From Bacteroidaceae bacterium (GTDB taxonomy: Bacteria > Bacteroidota > Bacteroidia > Bacteroidales > Bacteroidaceae), in assembly GCA_900770705.1 (NCBI GenBank), contig CAAGLF010000045.1:1-9247 (forward strand): 9,247 nucleotides of DNA. The letters are read 5' to 3'. The notes beneath the pieces were generated by a model. The model was not told the origin of the DNA. It ran no database searches and was given only the letters and a program-made list of their open reading frames with translations. Made by a program: the position numbers and the translations under genes. Shown one piece after another: positions 5,901 to 9,247 of the stretch; the stretch's first letter is position 1; every line of letters starts with the position of its first letter.

Positions 5901-7389
5901 GAAACTCTCGGTAAAGAACGGCTACACGACGCGCAACCTCAACGAACTGGCGGGCACCTATTCGCTCCTCGAGGACGGTAATGTAGTGGAGACCGGCAGC
6001 TTCGACATCAATTCTATCGCTCCCGGCACCATCGGAACGCTCTCCGTGCCCGTACAGACCACGCTGGAAAGCGGCAAGGAGTATTACCTCAACGTGGAAT
6101 TGCGTCTGAAGGAAGACACGCCGTGGGCCGAAGCCGGATATGCCGTGGCCACCTTCCAGAACCAGCTGAAAGCACGTCCCGCAACCCTGCCCGAAGTTGA
6201 TCTGTCCGCCGTCGGCGAAACGGAGAGGCTCACTATCGACGATACCACCAACAGCTACATTGTTTCCGTCAAGAACGACAAGCTTCAGATGGACTTCGGA
6301 AAGTCCGGCAACCTGAACAAGTGGCTTTACGATGGTGTAAACATCCTGAAGGTGCAGGGTGGCCCCGAATATGCCGACTACCGCTACGTGGAGAACGACA
6401 AGAGTGCCGGCAGTGCCGCCGGCGTAAGCGGCAAGACCCTCAGCAGTTACGGCGTGTCCGAGGACGGAACCACTGCTACAGTCACCGTAACGGCAGGTGG
6501 CACCAGATGTCCCTATACCTTGGTATATACCATTTATGCCAACGGACAAGTGGATGTGGCGGCCAGCTTCAGCCCCGCTGCCGACGACCTGCGGCGCATT
6601 GGTCTGGAGATGACATTCCCCAGCGCCTATGAGAACGTGGCTTACTACGCCAAAGGTCCCTGGGAGAACTACAACGACCGCTCTACCGGTAGCTTTGTCG
6701 GCCGATACACGTCGACCGTGGCCGATATGATGGAGACCTATGCAAAACCCCAGAGTTGCGGAAACCGCGAGAGCCTCCGCGAACTGATTCTCGCCAACGA
6801 CGACGCCAGCAACGGCGTGAAAGTCGAGACCGAGGGCGAGGTAAGTTTCAGCGTACTGCACTATAAGGACGAGACCCTCTATGGAGCGGCTCACTTGTGG
6901 AACCTCCCGAGCAACAGCGGCGACATCTACGCACACTTCAATGCTGTGCAGAAAGGTCTGGGCAACGGTTCCTGCGGCGGCCAGCGCGGCAGTGTGGGCG
7001 TGCTCGACAACTATTTGTGCCCCTCCAGCGGCACCAAGAGTTTCAAGCTCCGCTTCACTCCGCTCAACAGCGGTCGTCCCGAGGGTATTCAGGAAGTGAA
7101 GAACGAGCTGGACGCACTGAAGATCACCTACAACAATGGCAAAGTATGCCTCCGAGGCAGCATCGAGGCCGGCACTACCGTTGAAGTCTACAACATCGGC
7201 GGCACAAGGATTGCCAAGGCCGCGTGCACAGCTGCTGTCTCCGAATGGCAGATACCGGTCGGCGCACAAGCGCAGGGAGCCTACAACGCTGCACAGCCGA
7301 AAGGCGCCTATATCGCGCAGCCCAAGGGTGTCTACATCGTGGTGGTCAAGACTGGCGCTTCGCAGCGCGCTCACCGCTTGATATTCTGA
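2944..7389 (+). CDS. lacZ: Secreted GH2 beta-galactosidase with tandem ricin-B-like domains and a C-terminal sorting-like domain
   Basis: This 1481-residue enzyme should release terminal beta-galactose from sugars outside the cytoplasm. A signal peptide spans about residues 9-36 (basic start, LAFVCVVALW core, AQA cleavage site); the ATG at 2968 (MKRNP) is as likely a start as 2944. Two beta-trefoil ricin-B-like domains follow at about 43-177 and 190-325, recognised by paired TYRLIS/FFYQIT openings and QQWTI/GQWWRL motifs. The GH2 body runs from about 334 to 1375: jelly roll with LNGTWKLNW, RCSHYP with His727, DLECH with the metal-ligand pair Glu752/His754, acid/base Glu805 in SLGNESG, nucleophile Glu879 in FICEYAHAMGN, then the beta-galactosidase small-chain domain. 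Spacing of the two catalytic glutamates matches the E. coli enzyme (74 against 76). Residues about 1390-1481 resemble a type IX secretion sorting domain (VYNIGGTRI, GVYIVVVK). No SusC/SusD genes adjoin it, so it stands outside a classical utilisation locus here. Substrate could also be a host glycan galactoside. Confidence 0.93.
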   Translation: MKNYKPCYMKRNPLTATLRMLAFVCVVALWTPPAQAQTPESGHTYRLISQVSGKAVTNGNSTENNAPITVADIDADAFGQQWTIHQVRQNTDIFVLYNATGMKGIDMTLTNDQIGILQWSVKADDNQQIRIQAVEGATDVYQLVCAADPSQLLAEVDGEIALASDATSEATHFRFVDLGTTHDITSPAEGFFYQITTYSNGKALSTLGSAENNANIYTEEPNEADAGQWWRLVSISNSATTFQFLNETANKAIDMAIGSGKNLLLWTPDASNLNQQITFSAVDGLEGVYQFTGSSKYATLQSNGQIKMADDGSSEATYFRLKAVAGPEIVVKQWEDETIFGENKEPAHAVCIPYATTADLLADSRFEKPWLAPEKAQTLDLNGTWKLNWVDAPEKRPGETDFYGDDVDVTDWADIQVPGCLEMQGFGDPMYINDMYPFQNNPPYISMTGSLKNSVASYRRTFSLPEGWDAKRVFIHFDGIYSAAFVWVNGTYIGYTQGANNSSEFDVTAALRTGENNVSVQVFRWSDGSYIEDQDMFRMSGIHRDVYLVATPKTFVRDHYITSELNAADSYQSGTLRVALTIDNRDAAATQKQISVKLLSPNGEELVSEDLNVELADGEREATADVEFPNLENLQLWSAESPTLYTILVQQKDASGQEEAAFATKYGFRHIELKNAQLYVNGKRTFLKGVNTQDTHPLTGRTLDLATMVTDVTMMKQANINTVRCSHYPRQPKMYSLFDYYGLYVVDEADLECHFSWVAPSYGLGNNPVISDVTSWREAMIDRNVRMVNSNRNFPSIIIWSLGNESGAGQNMQSCYDAVRALDPRPIHYEGATRAYWSSERANGGRTASDFWSVMYPGVSTVSSDGNSNSNSQPYFICEYAHAMGNAVGNLQEYWTALEAAKYGVGACIWDWVDQSIYHPEDIASGNLQTNGYERYRNGSDFPGPSQANFCNNGLVSADRAWSPELTEVKKVYQYVKQTNFATATRKLSVKNGYTTRNLNELAGTYSLLEDGNVVETGSFDINSIAPGTIGTLSVPVQTTLESGKEYYLNVELRLKEDTPWAEAGYAVATFQNQLKARPATLPEVDLSAVGETERLTIDDTTNSYIVSVKNDKLQMDFGKSGNLNKWLYDGVNILKVQGGPEYADYRYVENDKSAGSAAGVSGKTLSSYGVSEDGTTATVTVTAGGTRCPYTLVYTIYANGQVDVAASFSPAADDLRRIGLEMTFPSAYENVAYYAKGPWENYNDRSTGSFVGRYTSTVADMMETYAKPQSCGNRESLRELILANDDASNGVKVETEGEVSFSVLHYKDETLYGAAHLWNLPSNSGDIYAHFNAVQKGLGNGSCGGQRGSVGVLDNYLCPSSGTKSFKLRFTPLNSGRPEGIQEVKNELDALKITYNNGKVCLRGSIEAGTTVEVYNIGGTRIAKAACTAAVSEWQIPVGAQAQGAYNAAQPKGAYIAQPKGVYIVVVKTGASQRAHRLIF
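7291..7338 (+). repeat. Tandem octapeptide duplication inside the lacZ C-terminal domain
   Basis: Codons at 7291-7314 encode AQPKGAYI and those at 7315-7338 encode AQPKGVYI. A shorter related piece (AQGAYNA) lies directly before. The two units differ at several third positions, so the duplication is old or has been under selection for protein sequence rather than DNA. It lies just before the final strand GVYIVVVK of the sorting-like domain, where such domains normally have a short loop. Confidence 0.7.
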
Positions 7390-7422
7390 GCCGTAGCTCC
7401 CATCTTCCACTGACAGAAACCG

Positions 7423-7462
7423 GCAAACGGGCTGGCTGACGCCGTGCAGTCAGCCCGTTTGC
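7423..7462 (+). terminator. Hairpin after lacZ, probable terminator without a U-run
   Basis: GCAAACGGGCTG at 7423-7434 is the exact reverse complement of CAGCCCGTTTGC at 7451-7462. An alternative register pairs GCTGAC 7435-7440 with GTCAGC 7449-7454. The hairpin starts 33 bases beyond the lacZ stop and is the only strong one there. No T-run follows (ATATCTTC), so it may stop transcription weakly or mainly protect the 3' end of the transcript. Confidence 0.5.
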
Positions 7463-7487
7463 ATATCTTCAAGCCTTCTACGAAAAA

Positions 7488-7548
7488 CTTTCGCCGCAAT
7501 AATTTTACTTTTCTCCGAAGAAATTTTTCTTTCCGCCCTACTAATACC
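7488..7548. repeat. Quasi-tandem 20-21 base intergenic repeat, related to the 55-base palindrome
   Basis: Three units of the pattern CTTTC-CCG-A--AATTTT can be laid end to end: 7488-7507, 7508-7528 and, more decayed, 7529-7548. Bases 7519-7538 are identical to 2796-2815 in the palindrome upstream of lacZ, and GCCGCAATAATTTT at 7493-7506 matches the words at 1-14 and 2833-2846 with one or two changes. The copy here lacks the inverted arm, so it may be half of the element. It ends nine bases before the phosphatase gene and thus forms much of that gene's 5' region. I see no consensus promoter here. Confidence 0.55.
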
Positions 7549-7556
7549 TCCGAACT

Positions 7557-8036
7557 ATGCACGTCCTTTTCGTTTGTCTTGGCAACATCTGCCGTTCCTG
7601 CGCGGCAGAAGAGATTTTCCGCACATTGGCCCAGCATTCCGGTCTCGGACGCAGCATTCACTGCGACTCTGCCGGCCTTATCGACTACCACGAAGGCGAA
7701 CTGCCCGACCTGCGTATGCGGCAGGCCGCCGGCCGCCGGGGCTACAGCCTCACCCACCGTTCAAGGCCCGCTTCGCGCGACGATTTCTACCACTTCGACC
7801 TAATTGTCGCAATGGACGAAGCGAATGTCAGGGCACTGCGCCACCTGGCCCCCGACGAAGCCGCCGCCAACCGCATTATACGGATGGCCGACTACCTGCC
7901 CGAGGGAACAGCCGACCACATCCCCGATCCCTACTACGGTTCCGAGGCTGATTTTGAGCACGTGGTCGACCTCCTGGAGGCAGCCTGCGCCCGGCTGCTG
8001 GCCGCCATAAAGCCTGAACTGCAACAACAGGCATAA
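7557..8036 (+). CDS. Low-molecular-weight protein tyrosine phosphatase
   Basis: This 159-residue protein has the fold and motifs of the LMW-PTP family, which hydrolyses phosphotyrosine in proteins and, in bacteria, often counteracts tyrosine kinases of polysaccharide export. The P-loop is at the very start: nucleophile Cys7, CLGNICRS, with Arg13. Cys12 is the second P-loop cysteine that in mammalian LMW-PTP forms a reversible disulfide with the nucleophile. The catalytic acid is Asp124 in DPYYG, and DSAG at residues 37-40 and the VAMDEAN segment fit the family. The residue after RS is normally proline; here it is Cys15. The ATG at 7557 is fixed by the family pattern (HVLFVCLGN). No Shine-Dalgarno sequence or clear promoter is visible, no kinase or capsule gene adjoins it, and its partner cannot be told from this window. 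A related arsenate reductase is less likely given the DPYY motif. Confidence 0.93.
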   Translation: MHVLFVCLGNICRSCAAEEIFRTLAQHSGLGRSIHCDSAGLIDYHEGELPDLRMRQAAGRRGYSLTHRSRPASRDDFYHFDLIVAMDEANVRALRHLAPDEAAANRIIRMADYLPEGTADHIPDPYYGSEADFEHVVDLLEAACARLLAAIKPELQQQA

Positions 8037-8083
8037 AACACGGCGCGACCGGCATTCCATCCGCCTCAAAAGAGGTTGAAACA

Positions 8084-8113
8084 CCGGCGCCAGTCCGTAC
8101 AGGCACACGCCGG
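8084..8113 (+). other. Weak hairpin in the phosphatase-mdh intergenic region
   Basis: CCGGCG at 8084-8089 pairs with CGCCGG at 8108-8113 across an 18-base loop, and a tiny CCTC/GAGG hairpin lies at 8064-8075. Neither is followed by a T-run, so I do not call a terminator. The rest of 8037-8276 shows no gene; its last 75 bases are AT-rich and carry the mdh promoter. Confidence 0.3.
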
Positions 8114-8204
8114 CTCCGTCCTTTCCCTGCACGGGCCGCAACTCAAAAAACACGTTTACGAAAAATTAATGGAAGGAAGCCGAAGCAGTGTGACAGGATT
8201 TTTG

Positions 8205-8212
8205 TATTTTTG
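8205..8212 (+). promoter_or_regulatory. mdh promoter -7 element
   Basis: TATTTTTG matches TAnnTTTG at every defined base and would start transcription near 8219, giving a leader of about 58 AT-rich bases before the ATG at 8277. No TTTG is present at the -33 position (GAAG at 8182-8185), so the upstream half is weak or supplied by another contact. Confidence 0.6.
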
Positions 8213-8276
8213 CTCCGTTTTACCGAACACGACGACTTATATACACATAACAACATATTAAAAACACCTTACCACT

Positions 8277-9247
8277 ATGGCATTCTTAACAAACGACAAG
8301 CTGGTCATCGTAGGCGCAGCCGGTATGATCGGTTCCAACATGGTACAGACTGCTCTGATGATGGGTCTGACTTCCAACATCTGCCTCTACGACGTATTTT
8401 CGCCCGAGGGCGTAGCCGAGGAGATGAGACAAAGCGGCTTCGGCGACGTGAACATCGTGGCTACCACCGATGTCAAGGAAGCATTTACCAACGCCAAGTA
8501 CATCATCTCCAGCGGCGGTGCTCCCCGCAAGGAGGGTATGACGCGCGAAGACCTGCTGAAAGGTAACTGCGAAATCGCCGAGCAGCTCGGCAAGAACATC
8601 AAGACCTACTGCCCCGACGTGAAGCACGTGGTCATCATCTTTAATCCGGCCGACCTGACCGGTCTGGTCACCTTGCTCTACTCCGGCTTGAAGCCCTCGC
8701 AGGTCACGACGCTGGCAGCCCTCGACTCCACCCGCCTGCAGAGCGCACTGGCCAAGAAGTTTGGCGTAATGCAGAGCGAAGTGACCGGTTGTGCCACCTA
8801 CGGTGGCCACGGCGAGCAAATGGCCGTATTCGGCAGCGCCGTGAAGATCGACGGCAAGCCCCTGACCGACATCATCGGCACCGAAGCCTTCCCCGAAGCA
8901 GAATGGGAGCAGATGAAAAAGGACGTAACGCAGGGCGGTGCGAAAATTATCGAGCTGCGTCGTCGCAGTTCCTTCCAGAGCCCTGCCTACCTGTCCGTCG
9001 AAATGATTCGTTCGGTAATGGGCGGCGAGAAATTCCGCTTCCCCGCCGGCACCTTCGTGAACAACGAAAAGTACAACCACATTATGATGGCAATGGACAC
9101 TACGCTCGACGAGAATGGCTGCCACTACCAAATGCCGCAAGGCACTGCCGAGGAACTGGCCAAGCTCGACGCTTCGTATGCCCACCTCTGCAAAATGCGC
9201 GACGAACTGGTAACACTGGGTATCGTACTCGCCATCTCCGCATGGAA
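8277..9247 (+). CDS. mdh: Malate dehydrogenase (3' end outside the window)
   Basis: The 323 codons present encode an NAD-dependent malate dehydrogenase, which interconverts malate and oxaloacetate. In anaerobic Bacteroidales it serves mainly in the reductive branch from oxaloacetate to fumarate and succinate. Visible: the Rossmann motif GAAGMIG (13-19), Asp39 at the end of the second strand for the NAD ribose, the mobile substrate loop APRKEGMTR with Arg84 and Arg90, FNPAD with Asn123, LDSTR with Asp150 and Arg153, and the catalytic His178 in GGHGE. The sequence closely resembles the Prevotella/Bacteroides type (MSSFQSPAYLS-like region, KYNHIMMAM), whose usual length near 330 means only about ten residues are missing. 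The start MAFLTNDKLVIVG is the family norm. It has its own -7 element and no link to the phosphatase gene. Confidence 0.97.
   Translation, partial: MAFLTNDKLVIVGAAGMIGSNMVQTALMMGLTSNICLYDVFSPEGVAEEMRQSGFGDVNIVATTDVKEAFTNAKYIISSGGAPRKEGMTREDLLKGNCEIAEQLGKNIKTYCPDVKHVVIIFNPADLTGLVTLLYSGLKPSQVTTLAALDSTRLQSALAKKFGVMQSEVTGCATYGGHGEQMAVFGSAVKIDGKPLTDIIGTEAFPEAEWEQMKKDVTQGGAKIIELRRRSSFQSPAYLSVEMIRSVMGGEKFRFPAGTFVNNEKYNHIMMAMDTTLDENGCHYQMPQGTAEELAKLDASYAHLCKMRDELVTLGIVLAISAW

Noticed and set aside
5779..7410. Long open frame of 543 codons on the minus strand, opposite lacZ
   Set aside because: It mirrors the codon pattern of lacZ, has no family motif that I recognise, and the + strand frame has unmistakable GH2 catalytic motifs. 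The same holds for the minus-strand frames at 3637-4722 and 4849-5700.
7500..7507. TAATTTTA as a -7 element for the phosphatase gene
   Set aside because: The last G of TAnnTTTG is missing, no -33 element lies upstream, and the match falls inside a repeat.
7444..7803. Open frames overlapping the start of the phosphatase gene in other frames
   Set aside because: They run through repeat DNA and the phosphatase gene; the phosphatase frame has the complete family signature.

Overview
All seven protein genes lie on the + strand and point to a Bacteroidales bacterium, most likely of the Prevotellaceae. The reasons are: a DUF3276 (PUR-alpha-like) protein, a two-domain bL25, an extracellular beta-galactosidase ending in what looks like a type IX secretion sorting domain, a Prevotella/Bacteroides-type malate dehydrogenase, Bacteroidetes promoter elements (TAnnTTTG, in one case with TTTG 19 bases upstream), and almost no Shine-Dalgarno sequences. 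The genus is inferred, not proven.

Layout. Positions 1-224 are gene-free and carry phased A-tracts and a weak promoter candidate. A small DUF3276 nucleic-acid-binding protein follows (225-641). A textbook promoter (685-715) and a leader with three possible hairpins (734-793) precede ribosomal protein bL25 (819-1418), which ends at an intrinsic terminator. Peptidyl-tRNA hydrolase (1575-2138) and an Hsp15/RqcP-like S4-domain RNA-binding protein (2153-2650) are 14 bases apart and close at a second strong terminator. This first third is a translation and ribosome-rescue block.

Positions 2651-2943 are gene-free. They hold the terminator, a 55-base near-perfect palindrome, a 15-base palindrome, a direct repeat and the -7 element of the next gene. 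The centre of the window is a large secreted GH2 beta-galactosidase (2944-7389): signal peptide, two ricin-B-like beta-trefoil domains, the full catalytic GH2 body, and a C-terminal sorting-like domain carrying a small internal duplication. A hairpin and repeats related to the 55-base palindrome follow it. Next come a low-molecular-weight protein tyrosine phosphatase (7557-8036) with an unusual P-loop residue, and malate dehydrogenase (8277 to the window edge, about 10 residues short of the usual end).

I found no tRNA, rRNA, CRISPR array, transposase or phage gene. The genes are mostly core housekeeping. The less ordinary items are the L25 leader, the pairing of pth with an Hsp15-type gene, the dispersed palindromic intergenic repeats, and the lectin/GH2/sorting-domain architecture.
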